A stretch of DNA of 64,000 bases. It comes from Steinernema hermaphroditum (lineage: Eukaryota; Nematoda; Chromadorea; Rhabditida; Steinernematidae). The first letter of the stretch is position 1; the number at the start of each line of letters is the position of its first letter. The DNA lies in NCBI GenBank assembly GCA_030435675.1, contig CM059623.1, positions 5,358,012 through 5,422,011 on the forward strand, read 5' to 3'. Position numbers and translations under genes: made by a program. Below are positions 11,401-24,490 of the stretch, one piece after another. Below the pieces are notes generated by a model. It did not search any database, was not told where the DNA came from, and saw only the letters and a program-made list of their open reading frames with translations.

Positions 11401-14400
11401 GCCGGAGGAACGCACTTGGCGACAATTCGGCCGAAAGTAATGTAGCGACTGGGGAGACGTCACTCGGCAAACAAAGCAAAATCGAGTCAAACGCTCGGGA
11501 GACCAGCTGATTCCTGTGTCCCGAGAGGATTGTTTGCTCTGAGGAAATCATTTAGGGACTAACTTTAGGAACACAATCTGGAGAGAATTATGGGGCGTTT
11601 AGATGGGAGTTCCAAGGGCATGGTGGACTTCAAAAGGAAAGTGATGGAAAACACGACTGAACAAGAAGGTAAGAGTGGGTCCACGCCCTCTTGCCCTGGA
11701 TAGGTCCAGCTTTGAATCGGATCGAGACCCTTATCTCTAAGACAGAACCTTCCCGGCATATCCTTGGAAAGCTACTTCTGGCCCTCTTTCATTCCAATGG
11801 CGACCTTAGCGATTCATTATTCCTTTAGAATTCGTCGACTTCCTCGTCGACTCCTTCTAAAGCAATTTCCGAAGACGTCAGACAAGAAGAAGCCCGAATT
11901 TGGCACCTCTGACGCAAGATCGCAGGGAATCACCGAGAACCCAGAGAACCTACAGTATCACAAGGAAGACAACGAAAATAGGTGAACACGTGGAAAATGA
12001 AATGGGGAAGCAAACAAGAGCCACATTGTGCGAATCTCTCATAATTGAGTGCTTTTGTGGGTCCCCGGAAGGAAGTTCTCTCACCCGCTCCATTAAGTCC
12101 CGAGTGGATTTCCTGACGGCAGCCAAGGGCGTTTCTGTGGGAAGAGGCCGAAGAGGTGTGAGTCAGAGGAAGACCAAGGTGGACTGGATGGCCGGAGAGT
12201 CCACCTGGCTCTTCAAAGGCGCTACAGTAATCCCCGACGATATTTAATTGTGTTCCTAGCGGTGAGTAATAAATTAAGAAAAGTGGAGTAGATGCTCTGC
12301 CCAACCCAGTCACCTACCGTAGTTCCTTCACACAGAGCGTCTGATCCTCGTGGTCCGAGCAAGATAACTGACTCGGCATCTGAGCCTTCGAATCACGGAT
12401 GCTGAGTCAGTCACCTGGCGTCACTCCGCGTGACTCACTCCCACCGAGAGTCGTCTTCGGGGGCCTCCGGAAGAGTCATACGAGGCACTTTGGACCGAAG
12501 CTGGCCTCAGAATAGAAGACGGAAGGGGGGGGTCATCGATGGAAATGGCGCTTTTATGCGAAAAGCCATCAAAACAAAGGAAAGCGACCGAAAACAGATG
12601 GAATTTTAATGTTGCGCGCGGCAGAAAATAGAGCACGCGTGGGAAGCGCTCCTAGAGGACTTTCTATCTTTAGGAGAGGCCATCGAAAAGGCTATTAGTT
12701 GGATAGAAATGATCTGATGGATGGTGACCCATGAATACTGCAGTTGGACACAAAATGGGAAAGCCAAAGCATCTACAGTAGGTTCAGCTCACTCTATGCC
12801 GGCAACGATCCATTTCTACGTGGTTCTATCTCCCTAAATGCGTTTTCCCAGTCCATCGTTAGTCCTCTGGCAAGATGTTGGACATGCCTAAGCTGTGAGA
12901 AACCCACTTTGTGCTTTGTGTGGATAGAGCCAATTTGTGGTTGAATCTAGCCGTTCATAAGAGAAGTACATGTGCTGTAAACAGGATATAAATAGAAAAG
13001 AAAAGACGTCAATTCTAAACTACGAGTAATGGTTACGGTAGTCCGAGTTTGAGTAAAAAGTTCCTCGCTGTGGAGTGGTTGGATGGAAAAGCGCTATCAA
13101 AGTGAACCTAAGTGAACATAGAAGGTCTGCACATGCACATGATTATGCCTAGCCTGCTGTACAGTACGGTAAACAAAAGATAAGTCACAAAAGTGGCCGT
13201 TTAAACACTGTTTGGATGATGTTCCTTTCTGCGCAGGACCACCCCGGCGATGGAGTTCCCGGAAATATCTGCCCCTCCCCTCAGTTTTTCGGAAAACGCG
13301 GGATTCGCCGAAGCGCTCGTCGCGGAAGGAGTGCCGAGTCGATGTTTACGGCGGCACGACTCCAGTTGGGAAACGTCTCTCGGAAGCCATTAGACGCGAG
13401 TGTGGGGATGCGCGGCGCCTTCCGAGAACGAAAGACGAAACAAACACCAAAACAGCTTATTTGCCGCCAAAGGACGTTTCCAAAGGCATCACCAACGATC
13501 GTCCGAGGTTCGGCCGCACGTGGCCGGGGCTGCACTGAGAGTATCTGAGGGAATCGGGCATTCTTAACATGCTCTGCTATCACGCGAATTCATCATCTCG
13601 GAATTCCAGGGATACCGTAGTCTAATCAGGGTCGCTGAAAACAACCCTCTCTGCATAAAAACACGCGATTTACATGTTTTCGCGCAGTTTCCATGGAGAA
13701 CGCCGGGCCAAGTAGCGCGAGTTCGCCGAATTCGGAGGCCGTCCAGGGTCTCCTCATTAGCCTTTGTTTTGTGCTCCCCATCGACTGGAAAAGTAAATAA
13801 TTCATCCGGCTGAGACCGGCGATCACATACGGACACGTCAGGGCCTGGTGACGCCGAGGATTCTTGCCGGAGAGGGGGGACTTGGGCAGGGAGGGGGTCA
13901 TCGAGGGACGACTTTTAGAGGCTTTGTGCGAACCTGTATTCTCACTTTTGCTTAAAAAAACGCTTGGCCCGACCTGCTTGGCCACGTAAATAATGAAAAC
14001 TTAGGTGGATGGTCAACATCGATGATTCACTATTTCGAACCTCAGGATCAGAGGTGGCCTTTTCTATAGCTTCTTCTGAACGACATTACTGTGGATGCAC
14101 AAGAAACGGAGCACATTGAAGATGATTCACAAAGGTCTCATCGGGCTCTCTATCTCACTTTAGATCCCTATCTTAAGCCTTTCTCCACGCCCTTTAAGAT
14201 CAGAAAACCTGTCGCACGGAGATCTTAAGAAGCACGTAGACGGAGAGCGCCGCCTGAAGACGGAACAGAGCCTTCCCTAAACACTTCCTCTCGTTTGGAT
14301 GAAAGGTTGATGAGTGACTCAAAACCACCAGAAAGTGTCAGCTGCCTCCCAAAGCGGAAGTGAACGAGGTAACTCGGAGATCGGCAGGCTCCCCAGGCCG

Positions 14401-16917
14401 TGATGGGAGTCATTAGGCCCTTCTGCCGCGGAGGCGCCGCGTGACTCACGTGGGCGCAGGCGTAAATAATGAAAGAAACGTCGTTTTCCGAGAATCGGTG
14501 AGAAATTGCTCGCGTTCTGGAGAATTCTCGGTGAGTCAGTCGGAGTCGAAGGTGGGGAGGACTTCTCTGGAGAAAGAAGGAATGACACTGAAGCCTCTGA
14601 AAGCCTCTAGGAAGGGGCTTGTTTGTGGAGAGGACACGCCTGCACTCATTAGACGATGGGGACGCCGAGGACAGGAATGAGATTCTATCGATTACACTGT
14701 GTGATTCACTGAATCGTTTGTGCAGGAGTGCACGTAGATCTACTCTCGAGGCCCCGTCGAGGCCTTCTTCGGCACTCGCTCTCTGAATTCCCACGGCTTT
14801 GCAGAAAATAAACGAACAAAGGGGGCGTGCAGCCCTATAACAGTCACGGAAATCTCGAGAAAGCGCCCCCTCCGGGAAATGCCGAATTCGGGGAATCGAA
14901 TGGAGACGCGAGGAAGGGAGGCGATCGGGCTGATAAGCGAGTGGAGACGGCGCCGTCACATGTGGCCACTCGGGGAGCGTCTACGGACTGATTAGCGGAC
15001 AGCTGATTCGCCCCTTCGACGCCCGAGGACGCAGCGGAGGTCGTCGGCTTTTATTTCTTTTTTGTACCTCTTCGGGGACCACTCTTCCAGGAAGTCCCTT
15101 TTCGGGACGATTTTATGGATGCGGGAGGATAGGGAAAGGAAAGGACCTGTGGAAAGGACCCCTTGGTTCTATAAGGAGTCGATTCTTTTGAGATCAAAGA
15201 GGCTGATAGAAAAGCTGCAGAATCTGAAGGAAAAAATCGGCCCTGGATGAGAGTCTTCGCCATCTTAAAGAAGGCCAAGAGGAGGTGGCGCCACGATATC
15301 ATGCACTTATTGGCGCGGCGCTGAGTCATCGAAAGGCGATCGAACTATTTATCAATAAAATGCGTCCTCTAGAAGGAAACAGAAGAAGCTCGTGAACGAC
15401 AGATCGTTGGACCACCCGGCTTCTCAAAATGCAACTCTCTAGGCTGTCGACGACGACATAAAAGGAGTGCGGAACCCTCGGAGATCGAGAGGATCGCCGA
15501 GTCGACGGGATATTTTTGACATGCCGCCAGGTGCCTAGAATGCCTCTAGAGTCTCTCTGTCAACCGACTAGGGGAGCACTAGGCATAAAACGATGCCGGG
15601 GGTTCAAGGGGAGAGCTCCCGTACATAACTGATTCTTAGAAAGTCCCAAAAGAAGGAAGTCGAGATAAAGCGGAGCAATGTGGACATGGAAGGCTCTCAT
15701 CCCGAGGCTCTTGGGATCGGCTCCAACGCACCCCTAACGCGAGATCTGCGCACGCCTGAAACGAGTGGTTCGGCGCAGATTTCGACAAACGAACGGAAGG
15801 GAACCAGTTGCGCGCGTTCCGAATGTCATAAATCTCGACGATGATGTATTCCCCTAACCGGGTTCACGTCGCCCAAAAAGCGCCGCCGGAGATCACCCCG
15901 GGGTCGGCGCGCTTCGGACTAACGAGCTTCCATCGAGGCGTTAGGAAGTAAACAAGCCGAGTCCCGGGCGGGGTTTCGGGCGCACTTTTAAGTCCGCGTC
16001 TCGCCTAACAGATGTTTTCTCCTGGAAACGTCAGGAGTGCGCCTGATTGGAAAGGACATGCGGAGGCTAAGCATTGGGAGCACGTTCGGGCGCCCGTAAA
16101 CACCAATTGCGCACGAGAAGCCGGTTGCACTGAGTTCCAGGAGAGTTCTGGAAAAGGATGCGAAGATGCCGATTCGAACGACTCCTCGCCACTGCCTCGA
16201 CCTCCCTCCTCGGCCCCCTCTAAGATCACCCCCTAACGCTGCTGCCGAAGTAGTCATCGGGGCCTCGAAGGTCATTTATGGAAGATACCATAGGATCCCC
16301 TCGAAGGTCAACGGCACTGCCTTCCGCTCCTCCTCCCCACGGAACAATCGCCTCTTTCCGCGCCAAAACAGACGATTTTCCGGGAGTTTCGGAGAGGATT
16401 CCGTGCGGAAGGGTGCCTGACTCAGCCCGGGGGTAGAGACACAGCGGTGACACAACGTCGACGGAACCAGATCTCCGTGGTCTTCGATCCAAAAAACGTC
16501 CCGAAATAATAAGTGTCGCCGGCGCCGCGGGGGCATTGTTCCCCGACTCCGAAGTGGAGGTTGGAGTACGGCGGCAGCGAATTCGGCAGCGGTTGACGAA
16601 GAAGGATCGAGGGCGCCGTTTCGCGCAATTAGCCCTTCGGCGTCGATGCATTAGCGGCGACGTTTCATGTGGGAGTCCAACGTATCAATTTCCTAGGCTC
16701 TTTTCAGGTGATCCTCGATTTTTCGCTTGGGAAAACATGGAAATGAGAGAGCACCCCGCCGAGACGACCGAATGAGGAGAGCGAGTCACCGTATTCAGAA
16801 TCTTTTCACAAACTATCTACAGAAACTCTTCACAAGAAACACCTTCTTTACAGAAGTACATGTTGAGACCAAAAATACCCTCAAGCGACTCGTCAAATGC
16901 TCTGCACTCGGGCGCTC
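5434..16917. other. 11.5-kb gene-free, motif-rich block
   Basis: No open frame here shows a domain, codon pattern or coherent set of splice sites. The longest frame (14225-14959, minus, 244 codons) looks accidental. The DNA is GC-rich and not obviously repetitive. Recurrent short words stand out: CTAATCA/CCTAATCAG/GATTAGG (for example 5733, 5893, 6494, 6976, 7447, 8843, 9749, 13619, 14989), TGACTCA/TGAGTCA-like sites (7131, 7257, 12158, 12406, 12431, 14440, 14530, 15321, 16419) and GAGTGCAC or AGTGCAC (5876, 6189, 6233, 9757, 10020, 14729). A run of 16 C occurs near 8429. A long cis-regulatory region or unrecognised non-coding transcripts would fit; this is inference. Confidence 0.45.
12367..12411. 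other. 14-bp stem hairpin
   Basis: ACTGACTCGGCATC (12367-12380) and GATGCTGAGTCAGT (12398-12411) pair over 14 positions with one G:T, around a 17-nt loop. Each arm contains a TGACTC/GAGTCA AP-1-like half. It may be an inverted pair of protein-binding sites rather than an RNA. Confidence 0.5.
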
Positions 16918-18560
16918 TCACGGAGAACTAAAGAAGTCCTCGAGGAGATTCCGGCGCTTCACTTCTGCCGCGTGCATCGCCGATATCAGAACAGCTTGAC
17001 TTGTTTCTTCCACGTGCTCCAGCTTCCATGCCAGATCTTCTATGGTCGCTTCTAGCTGCGCTTGTTGATATTCAAACTGAAACAAAGCTCACAGAACTGC
17101 TACGTCGAGCTACCGCAACTCACCAGTTCCTTCTGATGACCAGGCTCTATGTAGTATGCGTAGGGATAGGTGTATTTGATGGTGTACCTGCACTTCGTGA
17201 GCTGTTCGGCGGCGTCGAGGAGGTACTGCCAGTCGATCCATGTCCCGATGTGATGATTTACCTAGCACCGTCGACTGTAGAATAAGACTGCACGGAGCAC
17301 GAGATACCTTGTCTTCAATAGTGGCGTGAATGCTCTTCAGCATCTCCTGCTCGAACTGCAAGCTCTTGTGGTGGTTGTCGAAGCGATTGAAGTAGTGAAG
17401 GTACTTCTCGAGTGCGGCTCGAGCGCCTTCCTGCCGGATCTTCTCGGAGTCTTGTTCCTTGTATTTGCTGCAGTTATAGTATTCCGTTCCATGCGTTTTC
17501 CACTCTGAACAGAGGAAGTCACAGTGACGGAGAAGGGACAACCAACCCAGAGCACACATCCAACAGAAGTCGTGCCCGCACTTTGCACACTTCATGTGAT
17601 TGCAGCCTCCACTCTTCTCGATAAGCGAATCGCATTTGGGACAGTTTTTCGTGTTTGCACTAAAATATTGATGTTCAGAGAATTCAACTGACCTGGGGCA
17701 GCAAACCTGAGATAATGAGCAGTTTCACTGTCGTCGTTGCACTTCTTGATCCAGTTCTTCAGCATATCACAGTTGATCGGAACGTGGTAGTCAGCTCCGC
17801 AGAGGAAACTGAGAAGGATGAGGTTATTTTGTGGCATAACATGACACACTCACCAGAAGGAGGTTTTGCACTTACTACACGTAACGCGGTAGGGTCTGCT
17901 GGTGGCGGCATGAATGAACATATCACAGTCAGCTCCTGAGCACTCGCGAAGATCCGGATGAGCATTGACGTAGTCGCGCCTTCTGAACCGCTCGTATTGT
18001 CCGAGCAGATCGACAGATCCGTTCTTCAGAACAGTCTCCACCAGCTCGGGTGAGCAGAGAATAGAGCATTTGGAAGACATGCATTGGATACCCGTAGCCA
18101 TTCCATCCCTGATCCGCGTAGTGACGTGCGATTTCCAGCAGGCCCGACAGTACTCGTGGTGACATCCGAGACTTAGCAGCTCTTTCACATCCATGCAGCA
18201 GATCTCGCAAATCAAGCCGTCCTTGGTGTTCACCCGGAGCGAGTAGTTTGCAACGAGCTTGTTGCAGATATCTTCCGAGAGCCGGATCACCACACTCGCG
18301 TTCCACTTGTTCATGTGCAGAATCATCTTTGCCAGCCAGGTCCGCATCTTGAGCACGTTGCCTACGCTGTGAGCCGCGTTGTCCAACCGCTCGTCGACTT
18401 CATCACCGGACAGCACCTCGAAGGGGATCGCTTCAATATCGCTGTTGGCTTTGGAGCTTCCGCTGGACTCTGTTCCGTACAGGTCATAGTCGTTGTCGTT
18501 GTAGTAATCGTCGTCGTCGTAGCAGTCGTTATCACTGAGCGATTCGTCACCGTCGCTCAT
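16918..18560 (-). CDS. ari-1: Ariadne-family RBR E3 ubiquitin ligase
   Basis: This is predicted to move ubiquitin from E2 (typically UbcH7/UBC-18) to substrate through a thioester on its own Cys, often with cullin-RING complexes. Five exons (18560-17854, 17808-17707, 17659-17308, 17261-17124, 17076-16918) give 485 aa. In order there is an acidic Asp/Tyr-rich N-terminus (residues 1-40), RING1 starting CEICC near residue 118, an IBR ending [12 protein letters not shown], and Rcat (RING2) with CPKCD and SGGCNHMKC, where Cys of GGCNH (about residue 289) is the catalytic position. A C-terminal ariadne domain contains [11 protein letters not shown] placed the exon-2 donor at CTCAG|GTTTGC because it restores the family spacing DDSET-9-NTKNCPKC. 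An acceptor at about 18591 shows a spliced 5' leader. Orthology to C. elegans ari-1 is inferred. Confidence 0.92.
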
Positions 18561-19938
18561 CGCAAGGATGCGAAGCAGTGATGCTTGGATCTGAAACAAA
18601 GAGAGAGCAACGAATGGATTCGCCAAGATTGGAAAACACACGACAGAACGGAATTGCAATTACTGGAAACCAGTTTAGCTTGAATAGAAACGATAACAAT
18701 CGCGAGAAAATTTGACCCCATTGCGCTGCTAGTTCAAACTTAAACTTAAAGGGCGCTAAACCACATACATCAAGAAGACGGAAAACAACTCTTGTAATCA
18801 AGCCATCTCAGGCACAGTGACATTTATCGAGTGCCTGAATGAAGTTGAATAAGATGACGAATAACTGAAACTCTGCGCAGAAGGATCGGATAATTCTGCG
18901 ACAACGAATGAAGTAAGGACAAATCTATCGTGTTCTATTGAAGGTGCAGGTCAGATCAGTTCATCACACCGAGAAAGATCGCTCATCGAAACAAAACACT
19001 GAAAAGAGAAAACAGCTGATCCGGCCTCAAAGCGCACGATAAGTTGAAGAAGGCAAGGGAAAGAAAAACGCTTATTGTTCTCGTGAATAGCTGAGAAAAG
19101 TGAATAAACAAGGCAAACAAAAGAATCACAGAAAGCGAAAATCGATGAACGCGAACCTCGGGGAGCCGAGAGTGAACGGCTCCGGAATCGATCGTCCCTC
19201 GCTCGCCCTCATCAAATCAATCGATCGCACAAAAACAAGATCCGCTTCGGCACTCTTCACGTCCACTCAATACTCTCAGAAGGAGGACTGTTGCATTTTC
19301 TCAGGAGAAACAGCGCTACGAACCCTCCGAAATCCACAAAACTGTAGAAAAGGTGTGAAGTCGAAGCGTCGCTCGTTGGTGGTCCTCGGCGTGACTCTTG
19401 CGCCACTTCTTCCATAGATCTCAGGTCCACCGGAGCCGCAGAATCTGCTGTGACGGGCTTTCCTTGCCCGGGAACCGTGTTCCAGGGGAAAACGCTCCCT
19501 CGGCCACCTCCGAGAAGCGTAGACGAAGAGAGTGGTCGCCAGACCGCGAGACACGGGCGGGAGACGACCTGTAAACATCGCCCCTGCGCGGCGTTCGGCC
19601 GAGCGAGAGGACGAGATTTAGTGGAAGTGCCGTGGATTTGGATAGGTTCCCTCTTCAAGCACGAACTCGCCGTGAAGGAGGGTGCAGGCGACTAGGTGTT
19701 ATATCTGTTCTCCTTCCTGGTAGAAGTGAAGGACGTGCAGGGAAGGTTTTGTGGAAAGCGCAAACAGCTTTTATTGATCTGTTTTGAAAGACCTACGCTG
19801 GAGTCAGCCTCGTTTTCTATTGCCAGAAAAGCCGATTTATAGAAATCGCCTTTTAAGCATCGCAAAACCGTTTCGTGTTGTGAATAACGCTGCGCCGTAC
19901 TGGTTGCTCTTGTTCTCATCGTCTTTTCCAGTTAAACC
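18561..19938. promoter_or_regulatory. Shared divergent promoter region
   Basis: About 1.4 kb separate the divergent ariadne and SETDB1-like start codons. An AG acceptor at 18591 (minus strand) shows that the ariadne leader is spliced. I see no TATA box or other decisive element, and the short open frames here look non-coding. Shared promoter use is inferred from orientation only. Confidence 0.4.
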
Positions 19939-22900
19939 ATGGACGACTCAAACTTGACACCACAAGAAGTGGCGGAGAAGGCGGGGGAGCTAATGAGCGA
20001 TGTCTTCGGAAACGCCGAGATCAAACGCGCCTTGGAGCTCTCCAACAGGTACATCGCTTTCGCGTCCAGAAGGCAAAAGATGAATCGAATCATCACGGAG
20101 ATGCTCTATAACGAATCCGCCGACTTTGTGAAGCAAACGAAAGACTGGCTCCGACACTGGTATATCGTCGGTCGGCGACACTTCAGCACTACCGTATGCT
20201 CCGCTTCTGGTCTCTCTCTCCTATGCTTATACTCTTTAGGGAGAAACGAATTTGACCCAGGCGAACAGAGTGCTGAAACGGTACAAGAGTGGAAAGAAGA
20301 TCGATGAAATAGCGACGGACATGAATCTCCCGAAGGAGCACATTGTGAAAATTCTGACTGAACCTCTTTGGAACCGTATGGTGATTGCGATGAGCGCAGT
20401 AAAACTGACTTTTCCGTTTAGTGAACGATACGAATAGCGTCGATATCATCGATTTGCTGCTGAGCGTCGGACTCCACAAAGAGCCACTTATGGCGTTCGA
20501 ATGTTTTCTGCGACACGAAACAATGCTACCACTGGACTGGATCATACAGGTAGGCACCATCTTCCGTACTCTTGTGCAGCTGTTTCTTTCAGATATCTGG
20601 ACACAATATCACCGAGATCTTGATCATCACTACGTTCTATCGGCTCTTGCTGGAGGCACCTCTACGTGGAAACCCGACGCTCGAGTACTTCGACAGTCTG
20701 CAGTTAAGTCCGGAAGAGTTCCAGCGCTGCTGCGACGAGAACGCCGCGAGCGCCCTCAGGGAGGTCTCCAGAGCGATGGGCGTGAAGCTGGACGACACTG
20801 ACTGGACGGCAAAGTACCTCGAGGAGGAGAACATCCTCGTGGGTAGGGTGGCGAAGAAGACCGCCGCCGCCCTCGCCTCCTTCGAAGCTCTCTGTGATAG
20901 CCTCAACGACATGCAGAGCACTTCTCCCTACAAACCGCGGATCGGGCGCATCCAAAACACAAACAGCCAACAAGAGGCGAAGCTCAAGGAGTCTCTGGGC
21001 AGTCTTCGCAGATCTGAAGATGTGGTATGTCTGGAGCACTGTTCTCTTGTAATTTGCGCTTTTCAGTACGACAATGACCCGGACCTACAATTCCTGGAGA
21101 CGAAGGTCAACGACAAGCCCATAATCACGAAAGAGGAGATGGAGCAGTTGACGGTGCCTACCAACGATTCGCCTCTTCTGATCAGGGCGAATGACAGCCC
21201 CGGCACTCACTTCACAACGGGAAATCTCGTCTTCCGGGGAGACAAAGAGTGCCGCGTGAAGACCACCAGCGGTCAGATCCTGAATCTACCGCCAAATTGT
21301 ATCGCTATCGATAAGGAGTCTGGTGGGATCCTCAGGGTGGGCACCCGAGTGGCCGCTCGCTACTCCGCCTCGAAGATTTACAACCCTAAGCCGAAGGGAG
21401 GATGGTACTCCGGCACGATCATCTCTCGGATGGCTCCTCGCTACGTGGTATGTCTTTGGAGAAATGAGTGAATGTAAAAATCGCCCTTTCTAGGTGGTTT
21501 TCGACAGCGGGTTTGCAGCAGATCTATTCCACGACCAAGTGCGTCTCCAGCTCGAGCAGCCGAAGTTTGAGCTTTGTCCGTCCCACTCGGCAAACAAGTC
21601 GAAACGCGCTTCGGCCCATGGAAAGTGTAAGGACCACGACAAGACACTCTGCGACGGCGCCTACTTCCTCAACGCGAAGAAGGCCTACGAGTTTCTCAGG
21701 AAAGACAACGACATTCGCTTCTTCCTTGGCGCCTACATGGAGAGTTTCCCCCACTGGGAACTCGTTAAGATGAAGAATTCGCCGAAGATTCTCCGAGTCA
21801 ATTGCGTAAGTCAGAGAATCTCGTGGAAGTCGCTGAATGGTGTATCCAGATCAACAAGAAGGGGAAGAACGACTCCGCCTACATGCTCCACACGGACTAC
21901 CACACGTGTCTTCTTCGGTTTCCGAAGGACGCGAACGACAAGTGCACTAAGATGATGTGTGAGGAGCACGCCCACGACGACGAGTGGATCTACCGAGGCT
22001 CTCCGCGCCTCTTTAGCATCCATGAGGAACGGAAGCTCTTCGAACAGTTCAAGCGGAAGGATCTGGGTCTTGATCCGCTCGCAGAGAAGGATTCTCCCGT
22101 CGCTGCGACGGCCAGGCGGCGCCTGAGAGCCACCAGAAGCACCGCCATCGAAGCGGCGGGCAACGAGGAGGGGCGAAGCTTCGCGGAGCCTCGGCCTCTT
22201 CAGATGGCGCGGAAGACGGGGCGCCTCCCGGTAACAGAGCGCATCACGAAGAAGCGATCATCGAAGCCCTCGCGGGAGGAGCTGAGGGTGATCAACGAGG
22301 CCAAGGAGCGCACCCAGAAAAACGACATCCGTATGACCGTGGTGGACGTCATTGACTGGACCGATCGCTACAAGCTGTTCTCCATGCACGCTGACTGTTC
22401 CAGCGAATGCCTTCGCGGCCTGCGACACTCCGATCCCGCCGACGTGAAGTACCACGAGATGTCGCCCTACTTGATCCCGCTCATGAACGGCTGGACTCGT
22501 GCTGTAAGGCCCTGTTTTACGAAATATCACTCAACCTCTCTATTTTAGCGCATATGCCTTCCTCCGAAGCCGACGCGCCGCGAGAAATACCGCAAGCTCA
22601 TGATCATCTACCAGGCGCCGTGTGGGAAGTACTTCAAGCAAATCAAGGACATCGCCACGTTCCTGAGGGCGACGAACTCCATACTCACCATCGACCTCTT
22701 CACCTTCGACCAGGCGATGTGCCCACGGAAGTACGCCCGGCCGAATCCCGAGTTCCTGAAGAGCGACGACTTCGCGCAGCACATGGAAAACATCAAGATC
22801 CCAGTGGTGAACTCAACGCATCCTGAGGAGGACCTCCCTACGCACGCCTACTGTCGCCTCAGCGTGCCTGGAAAGCTGAACGAAAACGACACCGAGGGGA

Positions 22901-23838
22901 CATACATGCCTTCGGTTTCAAAGGAGTTCTGCAGCGGGTGCACCTGTGAGGACGACTGCTACGACGCCGAGAGGTGCGAGTGCCAACTCCTCACCAAGGA
23001 GAGCATCGAGCGCCTCTCGGAGACCCTTAGACCCGAGCAGATAGGCTACAATCACCGCCTCAGAGGCGACTGGTCAGCCGTCGGCGTGTACGAGTGCAAC
23101 GCCAACTGCCGATGCCACAGAAATCGGGAGTCAAAGCGGAAGTGTTACAATACCGTAGTCCAGCAAGACATCAAGTTCCCTCTCATGGTAGTTCTCTACT
23201 CGTTCTCACTGTCCTAATCCCAGTGTTTTTAGCTCTTCCGGACCCCCGAGTGCGGATGGGGAGTGCGTACCCTTGTGGACATCCCCGAAGGCGCCTTCGT
23301 CTCCAACTACGCCGGCGAGATCTTCAACGACGAGCAGGCGGACATCCTGAAGCGCGACGCGTACTACGCCGACCTGGACCTGTCCGCCAACTTTGAGTAC
23401 CAAAAGCTCGTCCAGGGCATCGACAACATCGAAGAGGCGCCAACGGCGAAGAAGAGTCGCTCCTCGAAGGCGGTGGACCCGGCGCAGCACCACGTGAAAT
23501 TCACCCTCGAGGACTACTTCGGCGAGGGCGAAGACCTCTACATCGTTGACGCCTTCGTCCGCGGCAACATCGGGAAGTTCTACAACCACAGCTGCAAGCC
23601 TAACATGCAGGTGCAGCACGTCATCGTGGATAGCCACGACGTCCGTTTCCCCTGGGTTTCCTTCTTCGCCACAAGACTCATCAGAGCAGGAGAGGTTCGT
23701 TATGCTATCGTGCCTCCTTGAAAACCAGCGATGTTTCAGGAACTAACGTGGAACTACGGCTACGAAGTCGGAAAAGTTGCCAACCGGTTCCTCTTCTGCA
23801 AATGTGGAGAGAGGGAGTGCAAAGGAAGGATTTTGTGA
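19939..23838 (+). CDS. met-2: SETDB1/MET-2-like H3K9 methyltransferase
   Basis: This is predicted to methylate histone H3 Lys9 in heterochromatin. Ten exons (19939-20193, 20240-20375, 20422-20549, 20593-21024, 21067-21447, 21494-21805, 21850-22503, 22549-23187, 23233-23694, 23740-23838) close to 1165 aa. Domains: tudor-type region about 370-520 (GGWYSGTI, VVFDSGFAADLF); methyl-CpG-binding-like fold about 690-800; Cys-rich pre-SET (CSGCTCEDDC, CNANCRC); and a bifurcated SET domain with GWGVRTL, YAGEIF, NHSCKPNMQ and post-SET CKCGERECKGRIL. The SET insertion (about 50-60 residues around KKSRSSKAVD) is short for a SETDB1. The usual ELTWDY motif reads ELTWNYGY, an Asp-to-Asn change with the Tyr kept. 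Family assignment is firm; the name met-2 is by analogy. Confidence 0.93.
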
Positions 23839-24490
23839 TTACTGTGGGAAGTACGACGGCTGTAAAAAGTAAAAAAAAACGTAAAACAGTTCCTTAGAGG
23901 CAAACATACTTAAAACATCGGAATGCGGAAAGAGAAAAACACTTTTAATCTACGTTAACAACATGAAAATTGTATTGTAAAGCTGCCTCTTCGGATTAAA
24001 GAAGATCCAAGAAAGATAAGAACCACAGGCTCTCATGGCTTGTCATCGGAGAATTTCCAGAACTTCGTACACTGGTCAAGAACAAGCCATTTACAGAAAG
24101 ACTCCAGCATTCGCTTTCTGTGTTCCCTAGAAGATGCTTTCAAAATGCGCCATTCACAAGGTTACAGCCACCTTAGCAGCAGTATATAGGCGACTACAGT
24201 ACCCCCCCCCCCCCCAATCAGTCAACCGTGTGCAGCGTTTCCACATTTGAATGAGACCGACAAAAACAGAGAACTGGCTGATACCGTAATTTTGAAACAA
24301 GGCGGTCGGTGGAGCGTTGGATATCTCCGTGCGGTCCTGTACGGAAAGCCGCCATTTTCTCTTTTCGTGAGGGATCGAGGCGGTGTTTATGGGAGTGTCC
24401 ATAAGTAAGTCCGCACATCGCCCCTCGGCGCTTCGCCTCGGCCTCCGCTCGTGCCCCGTGCCTCTCCCTGACGCGTGTTTTTTTTGCAGA
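23839..24490. promoter_or_regulatory. Intergenic gap with poly-C run
   Basis: This holds the 3' end of the methyltransferase gene and the leader of the TRMT6 gene. A homopolymer of about 15 C lies at 24203-24218. A T-rich tract ending TTTTTTTTGCAG (about 24478-24489) sits one base before the TRMT6 ATG and looks like a trans-splice (spliced leader) acceptor or intron end. Confidence 0.5.

Noticed and set aside
14225..14959. 244-codon minus-strand frame in the gene-free block
   Set aside because: Residue composition is Ser/Arg/Leu-rich without any domain, no splice or start context, and such lengths arise by chance in GC-rich DNA.
17592..17700. Retention of the sequence around 17660-17706 as ariadne coding sequence
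   Set aside because: It would disrupt the Rcat spacing; removing a 47-nt intron restores the family spacing before NTKNCPKC.
22258..23637. Long minus-strand frames inside the SETDB1-like gene
   Set aside because: Shadows of conserved pre-SET and SET exons on the plus strand.
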